This document shows, one piece after another, positions 1-6,073 of a DNA stretch of 7,652 nucleotides. A program made the translations under genes and the position numbers. A model generated the notes under the pieces. The model was given only the letters and a program-made list of their open reading frames with translations, had not been told where the DNA came from and did no database searches. Within the stretch, counting starts at the first letter, position 1. Every line of letters begins with the position of its first letter. This stretch comes from Pseudomonadota bacterium (lineage in GTDB: Bacteria; Pseudomonadota; Gammaproteobacteria; Enterobacterales; Succinivibrionaceae), in contig JAEWPL010000190.1 of NCBI GenBank assembly GCA_023460615.1, positions 1 through 7,652 of the forward strand, given 5' to 3'.

Positions 1-216
1 AAAGTCCTAAAGCTAGTCGGAATTAGATATAGTAAAAGTGGCAGATATATGGAATGGAAGTTAATTACCTTACCGAGGGAGATCTTGTCAGCTATAGAAA
101 TATGGTAGTAACAACGAATGGCAAGAACTCCACAAATCAATAAGGCACTGTCTATCAAGAACCTTGAAAATGAAGGTTGGGTAAGTCTAAAAGGGCTAGA
201 TAGCGCTAGCATATAG
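1..216 (+). pseudogene. Group II intron-encoded reverse transcriptase/maturase, degenerate C-terminus
   Basis: Reading codons from base 1, the stretch from 118 encodes MARTPQINKALS and then NLENEGWVSL before a stop at 214-216. This resembles the conserved end of bacterial group II intron proteins, where a YWRMARTPQIN-like motif is followed by a G-W/L-V-S-L segment. Just upstream the same frame carries consecutive stops TAG TAA at 106-111. The preceding motif (tyrosine, glycine, then NEW) is instead readable in the second frame at 101-121, so at least one frameshift or small deletion separates the two pieces. Residues from 1 to 105 are open in the first frame but match the family only weakly. 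I infer a decayed protein that can no longer support mobility by itself. The reverse transcriptase domain would lie upstream of the window, and sequencing error cannot be excluded. Confidence 0.55.
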
Positions 217-245
217 AGCTAGGCTATCAATTGAGACTAATTGGA

Positions 246-277
246 ACCGCCGTATGCGGATCCGCACGTACGGTGGT
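246..277 (+). ncRNA. Group II intron domain V catalytic hairpin
   Basis: The lower helix pairs 246-254 with 269-277 over nine base pairs, including a G249-U274 wobble inside the triad. A two-base CG bulge follows at 267-268. An upper helix pairs 255-258 with 263-266 and is closed by a GATC loop. The catalytic triad falls at C248-G249-C250 when aligned on the shared CCGUA of known domain V sequences. Bulge, wobble and triad are all in their expected places, so the RNA core looks intact although the protein is damaged. Confidence 0.8.
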
Positions 278-282
278 GTGAG

Positions 283-311
283 AGGGGCGAGCTAAACTCC
301 CCCTACTCGAT
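283..311 (+). ncRNA. Group II intron domain VI and 3' splice site
   Basis: Bases 284-287 (GGGG) can pair with 300-303 (CCCC). An inner GAG/CUC helix (289-291 with 297-299) is capped by CTAAA, and C288 is left unpaired. The single strand that follows holds A305, seven bases from the proposed intron end, which fits the usual distance of the branch-point adenosine. The CGAT end at 308-311 satisfies the AY rule. Confidence 0.6.
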
Positions 312-366
312 TATATACAACTTTACAAATTTGAATTTTCTTTTTTACATAAAATTTTTAAAATCA

Positions 367-391
367 CTAAATGAAATATTGTTTCATTTAG
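367..391. repeat. Perfect 10-bp inverted repeat in the pgk leader
   Basis: CTAAATGAAA at 367-376 and TTTCATTTAG at 382-391 are perfectly complementary around a 5-base centre (TATTG). Neither side has a clean T-run on the + strand, so it does not look like a terminator for + transcription. On the - strand the stem is followed by TGATTTTAAAAATTTT, at best a weak U-tract. It could be a protein-binding palindrome upstream of the pgk promoter or the remains of a terminator. Confidence 0.6.
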
Positions 392-403
392 GTGAAAAAA
401 CAT

Positions 404-429
404 CGTTAAAAATTGAAATTTTTTTAACG
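404..429. repeat. Inverted repeat overlapping the pgk promoter -35
   Basis: CGTTAAAAA (404-412) is complementary to TTTTTAACG (421-429) around an 8-base AT-rich centre. The candidate -35 hexamer TTGAAA (413-418) begins just after the left arm and lies in that centre. This geometry would suit an operator, but AT-rich sequence produces such repeats by chance fairly easily. Confidence 0.45.
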
Positions 430-440
430 TGTGCTAAAAT
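413..440 (+). promoter_or_regulatory. Sigma-70 type promoter for pgk
   Basis: The -35 is TTGAAA (413-418), the spacer is 16 bases, and the -10 is TAAAAT (435-440) preceded by TG at 432-433, which makes an extended -10. Transcription would begin near 447 and give a leader of about 58 bases with a GAGGA ribosome-binding site at 491-495, nine bases before the pgk ATG. The promoter lies downstream of the intron, so pgk expression need not depend on intron splicing. Confidence 0.6.
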
Positions 441-504
441 TATCGAATGTTAAAAGCTTAGTTTAACGTCTAAAAAAGACGAATTTATAAGAGGAAAACG
501 AACT

Positions 505-1671
505 ATGGCAATTTTAAAGATGGCTGACCTTGATTTAAAGGGCAAAAGAGTACTTATCCGTGCTGATTTAAACGTACCTTTAAAGGATGGCAAGGTTGCA
601 TCAGATAAGCGTATTATGGCTACCCTTCCAACTATCAAATTAGCATTAGAAAAGGGTGCTAAGGTTATGGTAATTTCTCACTTAGGCCGTCCTGAGGAAG
701 GCGTTTATGCTGAGGAGTTCTCATTAAAGCCAGTTGCAGATTACATTGCAACCAAGCTTCCTGGTGTTAATGTTCGTTTAGAGAAAGATTACTTAAACGG
801 CGTTGATGTAAAAGAAGGCGAGTTAGTTGTTCTAGAAAACTGCCGTTTCAACAAGGGCGAGAAGAAGAATGCTGAAGATTTATCAAAGAAATATGCAGCA
901 TTATGTGATGTATTCGTAATGGATGCATTCGGTACCGCTCACCGTGCTCAAGCTACAACTTACGGCGCAGCTCAATTTGCTCCAGTTGCTTGTGCAGGTC
1001 CTCTATTAGCTGCTGAATTAGAAGCTTTAGGTAAGGTAATGGATAACCCAGCTCGTCCAATGGTTGCTATCGTTGGTGGTTCTAAGGTTTCAACTAAGTT
1101 ACCAGTTCTAAACAGCTTATTAAAGGTTTGTGACCAGTTAATCGTTGGTGGTGGTATTGCTAATACCTTCATCGCTGCTGAAGGTCACAAGGTTGGTAAG
1201 TCACTATGCGAGACAGACTTAATCGACACTGCTAAGGAATTAGCTTCAAAGACTAAGATCCCAGCATTCGTTGACGTAGTTGTTGGTAAAGAGTTCGATG
1301 AGAAGACTCCTGCTGTAACTAAAGACTTATCAGAAGTTGCTGATGACGATATGATTTTCGACTTAGGTCCTAAGTCAATGGCAAACATCAACGAAGTTAT
1401 CAAGAATGCTAAGACTATCCTATGGAACGGTCCTGTTGGCGTATTCGAGTTTGATCAATTTGCTACTGGTACTAAGTCAATGGCTGACGCTATCGCTAAC
1501 TCAGAGGCTTTCTCTGTAGCAGGTGGTGGTGATACCATTAACTCAATTCAGAAGTTCAATGTTGCAGATAAGATTTCTTATATCTCAACTGGTGGTGGTG
1601 CTTTCCTAGAGTTCGTTGAAGGTAAGAAGTTACCTGCAGTTGAAATCCTAGAGAAGAGAGCTGCTGAATAA
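505..1671 (+). CDS. pgk: Phosphoglycerate kinase
   Basis: This cytoplasmic enzyme interconverts 1,3-bisphosphoglycerate plus ADP with 3-phosphoglycerate plus ATP in glycolysis and gluconeogenesis. The protein has 388 residues, the normal bacterial length, and reads collinearly with E. coli Pgk. The N-terminal domain carries RADLNVP (residues 19-25), the HLGRP substrate loop (59-63) and RFNKGEKK (114-121). The C-terminal nucleotide domain carries GGSKVSTK (191-198), NGPVGVFE (308-315), GGGDT (340-344) and STGGGAFLEF (361-370). No expected motif is missing. The ATG is supported by GAGGA nine bases upstream and by an N-terminus matching the family (MAILKMADLDL, compared with MSVIKMTDLDL in E. 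coli). It is followed after 78 bases by fbaA. Leucine codons are mainly TTA with CTA and CTT, and I noticed no CTG. Confidence 0.98.
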   Translation: MAILKMADLDLKGKRVLIRADLNVPLKDGKVASDKRIMATLPTIKLALEKGAKVMVISHLGRPEEGVYAEEFSLKPVADYIATKLPGVNVRLEKDYLNGVDVKEGELVVLENCRFNKGEKKNAEDLSKKYAALCDVFVMDAFGTAHRAQATTYGAAQFAPVACAGPLLAAELEALGKVMDNPARPMVAIVGGSKVSTKLPVLNSLLKVCDQLIVGGGIANTFIAAEGHKVGKSLCETDLIDTAKELASKTKIPAFVDVVVGKEFDEKTPAVTKDLSEVADDDMIFDLGPKSMANINEVIKNAKTILWNGPVGVFEFDQFATGTKSMADAIANSEAFSVAGGGDTINSIQKFNVADKISYISTGGGAFLEFVEGKKLPAVEILEKRAAE

Positions 1672-1682
1672 TAGTTCTCAAG

Positions 1683-1719
1683 AATGCCAGCCTATGTGCT
1701 GGCATTTGTCCTATTTTTT
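1683..1719 (+). terminator. Hairpin with distant T-run between pgk and fbaA (possible weak terminator)
   Basis: AATGCCAGC (1683-1691) pairs perfectly with GCTGGCATT (1698-1706) around a 6-base loop. A run of six T (1714-1719) follows, but only after a 7-base gap (TGTCCTA). Intrinsic terminators normally place the U-tract directly against the stem, so termination is probably partial. It would reduce rather than abolish readthrough from pgk into fbaA, or it may act as an mRNA-stabilising or processing hairpin. Confidence 0.5.
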
Positions 1720-1749
1720 ATCCTACTTAATTTAAAGGTAATAAATCTT

Positions 1750-2832
1750 ATGACTAAGATCCTTGACGTTGTAAAGCCAGGTGTTGTTACTGGTGAAAAT
1801 TTACAAAAATTATTTGCTGTTGCACGTGAGAATGGTTATGCATTCCCATCAGTAAACTGCGTTGGTACTGATTCTATCAATGCTGTTATTGAGGCAGGTG
1901 CAAAGGCACGTTCAGCTGTTATGGTTCAATTCTCAAACGGCGGTGCTCAATTCTTAGCAGGTAAGGGCTTAAAGAGCGAAGAGCCACAAAAGGCAGCTAT
2001 CCTAGGTGCTATTTCTGGTGCTTTACATGCTCGTAACGTTGCTGAGTACTACGGCGTTCCAGTTGTAGTTCACACTGACCACTGCGCTAAGAAGTTATTA
2101 CCATGGATCGATGGTCTATTAGACGCTGGTGAGAAGTACTATGCAGAGCACGGTGAGCCATTATTCTCATCTCACATGATCGACCTATCAGAAGAGTCTC
2201 TAAAGGACAACGTAGCTCTATGCTGCAAGTACTTAGAGCGTATGTCTAAGATCGGCATGACTCTAGAATTAGAGTTAGGCTGCACCGGTGGTGAGGAAGA
2301 TGGTGTTGATAACTCAGATAAGGATGAGTCAGCTCTATACACTCAACCAGAAGACGTAGCATATGCATACGAGCAGTTATCAAAGATTTCTCCAAACTTC
2401 ACAATCGCTGCTTCATTCGGTAATGTTCACGGTGTTTACAAGCCTGGTAACGTTAAGTTAAAGCCAACCATTCTACGTGATTCACAGAAATATGTTCACG
2501 AGAAGTTTGGTACTGCTTCAGAGAAGCCTCTAAACTTAGTATTCCACGGTGGTTCAGGTTCAACTGAGCAAGAGATCCGTGAGTCAGTATCATACGGTGT
2601 TATCAAGATGAACATCGATACCGATACTCAATGGGCAACATGGGCAGGTATCCTAAATTACTACAAAGCTAACGAGAACCGTCTACAAGGTCAGTTAGGT
2701 GATGGTACCGATCCAGACGTTCCTAACAAGAAGTTCTATGATCCACGTGTATGGTTACGTAAGGGTCAAGAGTCTATGATCGAGCGTCTACAAGAGGCTT
2801 TCGAGCGTTTAGGTTCAAAGAACTCTCTATAA
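1750..2832 (+). CDS. fbaA: Fructose-bisphosphate aldolase, class II
   Basis: This zinc-dependent cytoplasmic aldolase cleaves fructose 1,6-bisphosphate to dihydroxyacetone phosphate and glyceraldehyde 3-phosphate. From ATG 1750 the protein has 360 residues, one more than E. coli FbaA, and aligns from the first residues (MTKILDVVKPGV, compared with MSKIFDFVKPGV). The catalytic Asp110 and zinc ligand His111 sit in HTDHCAKK. Glu175 is in LELELGCTGG, His227 in GNVHGVYKPGN and His266 in FHGGSGST; NIDTDTQW (288-295) contributes substrate binding. A longer in-frame start at 1684 lies inside the preceding hairpin and would add 22 hydrophobic residues absent from the family, so I reject it. AAGGTA nine bases before 1750 serves as the ribosome-binding site. 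Leucine is coded almost only by TTA and CTA. It is probably co-expressed with pgk through partial readthrough. Confidence 0.98.
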   Translation: MTKILDVVKPGVVTGENLQKLFAVARENGYAFPSVNCVGTDSINAVIEAGAKARSAVMVQFSNGGAQFLAGKGLKSEEPQKAAILGAISGALHARNVAEYYGVPVVVHTDHCAKKLLPWIDGLLDAGEKYYAEHGEPLFSSHMIDLSEESLKDNVALCCKYLERMSKIGMTLELELGCTGGEEDGVDNSDKDESALYTQPEDVAYAYEQLSKISPNFTIAASFGNVHGVYKPGNVKLKPTILRDSQKYVHEKFGTASEKPLNLVFHGGSGSTEQEIRESVSYGVIKMNIDTDTQWATWAGILNYYKANENRLQGQLGDGTDPDVPNKKFYDPRVWLRKGQESMIERLQEAFERLGSKNSL

Positions 2833-2856
2833 TTTAACCTAGTTTAAATTATAAAT

Positions 2857-2884
2857 AAGCCTCTGCCTTAGGGCAGGGGCTTTT
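2857..2884 (+). terminator. Intrinsic terminator of fbaA
   Basis: AAGCCTCTGCC (2857-2867) pairs with GGCAGGGGCTT (2872-2882) with one G-U pair, a TTAG loop and a short TTTT ending at 2884. It lies 24 bases after the fbaA stop. The GC-rich stem is strong; the U-tract is short. Confidence 0.8.
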
Positions 2885-2899
2885 AAGTGTCTAGAAATT

Positions 2900-2929
2900 A
2901 AAAAGGCAAACTTTAAAGTTTGCCTTTTT
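2900..2929. terminator. Bidirectional terminator between fbaA and fliD
   Basis: AAAAAGGCAAACTT (2900-2913) and AAGTTTGCCTTTTT (2916-2929) are perfectly complementary with only TA between them. The outer A-tract and T-tract make it symmetric, so it can stop + transcripts from fbaA and - transcripts from fliD. It is the second of two terminators in tandem behind fbaA and lies 20 bases beyond the fliD stop. Confidence 0.85.
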
Positions 2930-2949
2930 AAATGGAGGTAATTAAGTTT

Positions 2950-4461
2950 CTAAGTTGAACTTAGAATAGAGCTAATATATGACATTGAAGTATTGTAACT
3001 TGCCATTAAAGAATCAAGATTACCATACTTAGTTCTAAGCTGTGCTTCATAAGCTTCTAGTTTAGTTTCATTGTCGTTAGCCTTTTGAGTCCAGCTGTCT
3101 ATTTCGTCTTGGTACTGATCTTTACGATCATCTAAGATACCACCAGTTTGAGTGTAATCCTCAAGATAATCACTCATCTGTTTTAAAAGACCGTCTTCAC
3201 TTGTAAACAAGCTTACAACTGAGTTAAAGGAGTTGTTCATCGCATCCTTAAAATCAGATGAATTGATAGATAGTGTACCGTCTTTATTAAATTCCAAACC
3301 GCAGTCGAAGATTGACTTACCAGAATCAGTATCAGAGAATCTTACAACCATTGACTGCAAGGCATTCCTAATTGAAATAACCTGTGAGTCACCAGCTAAA
3401 TCACCACCGTCGTAGTTGTTTTTACCATCGGTGTAAGTATCTCTAGCACTTAATTCATCCAAAGCACTAAGTAGTGAGTTATATTGATCTACAATCTGTT
3501 GCATCTTTTGCTCAGCGGCAGCTGTATCAGTTGTGATATCAACAGAGTAGGTCTTGTAACCAGTCTTACCATTCTCGTCAGTTTCTTTCTCAGATAACTG
3601 ATTTACAACTAAGGAAATACCAGAGATTTGCTCATCAAATTCATTGGTCTTACTAGTAACTTTTTGACCATCAATGTAGATAGTAGCGTCTTTACCTTCT
3701 TTATAGCTCCACTTTGAAGAAGATGTAGACTTTCTATTACCAACATCACCTTCAACTTCGGAATCTGGATCAAAGTTAAAAGCACCTAAGCTCATATGAT
3801 CACCATCTACAGTACCTGTAGTTTCAGCTGTGATCATAATCTTAGATGAGCCTTGACCTGTTGAGCCTGAGGTTACACCAAAAGAATAGCCATCGTCAGT
3901 TTTAATAAGACTTACGTTAACATCAAAGTCATTATTATTAAGTCTTTTTCTGATTAACTCTAAAGAATCACCCTCTTGAACATCCACGGTAAAGGTACGT
4001 TCACGAGTTTGAGTTTGACCTTTATCGTCTTTGTATTCTTCAGGTCCTAAATCAATAGTGATTTTACCTGCAGCAAAGGAGTTGGTAGTAAAACCTTCTG
4101 ATTCTTTGAAAGTTTGTGTGATTGATTCTGCTTTAGCAAGTTGTGTTACAGAAATATCAAAACTAGTGTTAGAGCAGTCACTCTTGGTAGTGATGCTAAA
4201 ACAATTGTAATTAGAGCTTTGTGAGGTGGTAACTTTACGAGTATTTAAAGAATTCTCTTTAGTTAAATTCTCACAAGCATTTTGGAAATCTGTAAGCTTT
4301 GATTTTAAGGTAGTAATACCTTTCTTAGAAGCTTGGGCTAAAGCAAGATTCTGATTAGTTCTTTTCTCGTATTTAGATCTTTTAGCTTCTACAGACGCAG
4401 TAATGATGCTTTCAAAATCATTGCCAGAGCCTGTACCAGCACTAGTAACTGTACTTGCCAT
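2950..4461 (-). CDS. fliD: Flagellar hook-associated protein 2 (filament cap)
   Basis: FliD is exported through the flagellar type III apparatus and forms the cap at the filament tip, where it guides flagellin assembly. The 503-residue protein has the expected architecture. A FliD_N region covers about residues 12-115, with a helical coiled-coil stretch (about 22-68) and the VTQLAKAESI motif (105-114). A variable beta-rich middle (about 125-255) follows, then FliD_C (about 256-500) with DATIYIDGQKV, AAEQKMQQIVDQYNSLLSAL, GLEFNKDGTLSI and a C-terminal coiled coil (about 440-485). No signal peptide is seen, as expected. GGGGGTAA (4467-4474 on this strand) gives a ribosome-binding site with an 8-base spacing. 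Four cysteines (63, 87, 96, 387) are unusual for an axial flagellar protein. It has its own sigma-28 promoter and stands apart from other flagellar genes in this window. Confidence 0.93.
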   Translation of the reverse strand: MASTVTSAGTGSGNDFESIITASVEAKRSKYEKRTNQNLALAQASKKGITTLKSKLTDFQNACENLTKENSLNTRKVTTSQSSNYNCFSITTKSDCSNTSFDISVTQLAKAESITQTFKESEGFTTNSFAAGKITIDLGPEEYKDDKGQTQTRERTFTVDVQEGDSLELIRKRLNNNDFDVNVSLIKTDDGYSFGVTSGSTGQGSSKIMITAETTGTVDGDHMSLGAFNFDPDSEVEGDVGNRKSTSSSKWSYKEGKDATIYIDGQKVTSKTNEFDEQISGISLVVNQLSEKETDENGKTGYKTYSVDITTDTAAAEQKMQQIVDQYNSLLSALDELSARDTYTDGKNNYDGGDLAGDSQVISIRNALQSMVVRFSDTDSGKSIFDCGLEFNKDGTLSINSSDFKDAMNNSFNSVVSLFTSEDGLLKQMSDYLEDYTQTGGILDDRKDQYQDEIDSWTQKANDNETKLEAYEAQLRTKYGNLDSLMASYNTSMSYISSILSST

Positions 4462-4523
4462 TTATTTTACCCCCATATTTTTACAGCTATTATATAGCGT
4501 AAACAACCTACCTCTTATGTAGA

Positions 4524-4551
4524 TTATCGGCAAAATTTTTTGATAACTTTA
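4524..4551 (-). promoter_or_regulatory. Sigma-28 (FliA) promoter of fliD
   Basis: Read on the - strand: TAAAGTTA (4551-4544), 12 bases, then GCCGATAA (4531-4524). The enterobacterial sigma-28 consensus is TAAAGTTT, 11 bases, GCCGATAA, so the -10 box is exact, the -35 box differs at one base, and the spacing is one base longer. It lies about 62 bases upstream of the fliD start. This puts fliD in the late flagellar class. Confidence 0.8.
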
Positions 4552-4583
4552 GATAAAAATGGAGATTTGTAAGATTTTTTACG

Positions 4584-4616
4584 GCACTCCTAAAACAATA
4601 TTAGTTTTAGGAGTGC
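4584..4616. repeat. Perfect 13-bp hairpin between lysC and fliD, no U-tract
   Basis: GCACTCCTAAAAC (4584-4596) and GTTTTAGGAGTGC (4604-4616) are perfectly complementary around a 7-base loop (AATATTA). It begins 21 bases beyond the lysC stop, where a terminator is expected. On the - strand, however, the stem is followed by CGTAAAAAATC, and on the + strand by AAAAGATG, so neither side has a proper T-run. It may be an atypical lysC terminator, a 3' end-protecting hairpin, or a binding site. Confidence 0.65.
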
Positions 4617-4637
4617 AAAAGATGTGCCAATTACTGA

Positions 4638-5993
4638 TTAGTCTTCAAGTAATTGCTTGTGAAGTGCATTTAAAGCTTCTGTAGTATCGCCGTCTTTTAG
4701 CAAGAAGCATAGATTGTGCTTTGAAGCACCGTAGCAGATCATACGAACAGAGAAGCTATTGATAGAATCAAAAGCTTTGGTGATTACACCTGCGTTCTCT
4801 GACATTCTATTGCCGATAATGGCAATTAGAGGAAGATCTGTTTCTACCTTAACATGGCAGAATTGTGCCAACTCGTTAAGCATAGCTTCGCTTACGCCAT
4901 GAGCACCTGAGGTGGTAGTACCACCGTCGATGGTAACAGCAATAGAGATTTCTGAGGTTGAAACTAAATCAACAGAGTGATTGTATTTAGCAAATACAGC
5001 AAATACGTTAGCTAAGAAACCTGTAGCACCAACCATAACAGGTGATGATAAAACGATAAGAGTTTGATTCTTTCTTAAAGCTAAAGCTCTGAAGTTTGGT
5101 TGAGTCTTAGTCTCTGGACGAACCCAAGTACCACCCTTTTCAGGCTCTTTTGAAGATCCCACGAAAATAGGAATATTCTTACGCACTGCAGGAACCATGG
5201 TTGATGGGTGTAAAACCTTAGCACCGAAGTTTGCCATTTCAGCAGCTTCAATATAGGTAAGCTCTGCAATTGGACGAGCTGTCTTTACAATACGAGGATC
5301 GGTTGTAAATACACCTGCAACGTCGGTCCAAATAGAAATAGTTGAAGCATCTAAAGCTTCACCTAATAGAGCAGCAGAGTAGTCAGAACCACCACGACCT
5401 AGGGTAGTAGTTTCACCTAAAGTGTTAGAACCAATGAAGCCTTGAGTGATGATAATGGTCTTATCATTGATTAAAGGTAATAACTTGTCGTGAGCTAATA
5501 CTTTAATTTCGTCACAAACAGGCTTTGCACAGCTGAATTTTGAGTCAGTGCGCATTACTGTACGAACATCAAACCATTGAGCATCAGTACCATAGTGTTT
5601 AAATAAAGCTACGAATAAGTAGGAGCTCATTAACTCACCGTGAGAAACGATAGTATCAGTTAACTGATCGTTAGTACCTTCGTTAGCTTTAAAAGCTTGC
5701 TCTTTAATACCCTTTAAATGACCTTCGATGTAGTTGCGAAGCTCATGTTGATTCTCAAGGTGAATAATGATTTGCTCATGAATGTCACGTAGTTTATCAA
5801 TAATTTGGTTGATTTTTGTTTCGTCGCATTTACCTGATGCTAGTTCAACTAATAGGTTTGTAACACCAGCGCAAGCACTGATCACAACTACACGAGAATT
5901 CTTGTTACCGACAACAACTTTGTAGCTTGAAGTCATAGCTTCAAAATTACCTACAGAAGTGCCACCAAACTTTGCAATATCTAAATTTTCCAT
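4638..5993 (-). CDS. lysC: Lysine-sensitive aspartokinase III
   Basis: Aspartate kinase phosphorylates L-aspartate to aspartyl phosphate, the first step to lysine, methionine, threonine and isoleucine. At 451 residues it matches E. coli LysC (449) along its length. The kinase domain has KFGGTSV (8-14), SHGELMS (117-123), FDVRTVMRTD (141-150), TTTLGRGGSDYSAALL (195-210) and WTDVAGVFTTDPR (222-234). Two ACT domains occupy about 310-451. The lysine-binding segment resembles E. coli AKIII: Met320, Phe326, Leu327, Ser340, Val341 and Asp342 correspond to Met318, Phe324, Leu325, Ser338, Val339 and Asp340, but E. coli Ser321 is replaced by Ala323. There is no fused homoserine dehydrogenase. The leader is too short for a lysine riboswitch. 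No strong ribosome-binding site is visible; TAGGG is about 15 bases upstream. It is divergent from azlCD. Confidence 0.95.
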   Translation of the reverse strand: MENLDIAKFGGTSVGNFEAMTSSYKVVVGNKNSRVVVISACAGVTNLLVELASGKCDETKINQIIDKLRDIHEQIIIHLENQHELRNYIEGHLKGIKEQAFKANEGTNDQLTDTIVSHGELMSSYLFVALFKHYGTDAQWFDVRTVMRTDSKFSCAKPVCDEIKVLAHDKLLPLINDKTIIITQGFIGSNTLGETTTLGRGGSDYSAALLGEALDASTISIWTDVAGVFTTDPRIVKTARPIAELTYIEAAEMANFGAKVLHPSTMVPAVRKNIPIFVGSSKEPEKGGTWVRPETKTQPNFRALALRKNQTLIVLSSPVMVGATGFLANVFAVFAKYNHSVDLVSTSEISIAVTIDGGTTTSGAHGVSEAMLNELAQFCHVKVETDLPLIAIIGNRMSENAGVITKAFDSINSFSVRMICYGASKHNLCFLLKDGDTTEALNALHKQLLED

Positions 5994-6044
5994 GAGAAAA
6001 AATAAAACCCTATATTAAGACATAGAAGAAAAAGTAATTTAGTC

Positions 6045-6073
6045 ATATTAAGCACGAGTATTTCAATAATCAA
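6045..6073 (-). promoter_or_regulatory. Sigma-70 type promoter of lysC
   Basis: Read on the - strand: TTGATT (6073-6068), a 17-base spacer, and TAATAT (6050-6045). Transcription would start near 6038 and leave a leader of about 45 bases. The hexamers match the consensus at four of six and five of six positions at the ideal spacing. Confidence 0.5.

Larger units (their letters stand above)
1..311 (+). mobile_element. Group II intron, 3' end (5' part outside window)
   Basis: This is the 3' portion of a self-splicing group II retro-intron. It contains the C-terminal remnant of the intron-encoded protein, a foldable domain V at 246-277, a domain VI-like hairpin at about 283-304, and a CTACTCGAT end typical of bacterial group II introns, which finish in AY. 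I place the 3' splice site after T311, with A305, seven bases from the end, as the likely branch-point adenosine. The domain V triad is CGC rather than the commoner AGC, which is known from class C (IIC) introns; the class assignment is inferred from that and is not certain. The 5' end, domains I-III and most of domain IV are outside the window. The element points the same way as pgk. Confidence 0.8.

Noticed and set aside
241..453. 70-residue open frame on the + strand starting in the intron end
   Set aside because: It runs through domain V, domain VI and the splice site into the pgk leader, has no recognisable protein features and no ribosome-binding site.
1684..1749. 22-residue hydrophobic N-terminal extension of FbaA resembling a signal anchor
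   Set aside because: It is encoded by the intergenic hairpin and T-run. The family start aligns at 1750, which has its own ribosome-binding site, and aldolase is cytoplasmic.
2950..2964. Palindrome CTAAGTTGAACTTAG overlapping the fliD stop
   Set aside because: The arms are seven bases with a single-base centre, too tight for an RNA hairpin, and a real bidirectional terminator lies just beyond.
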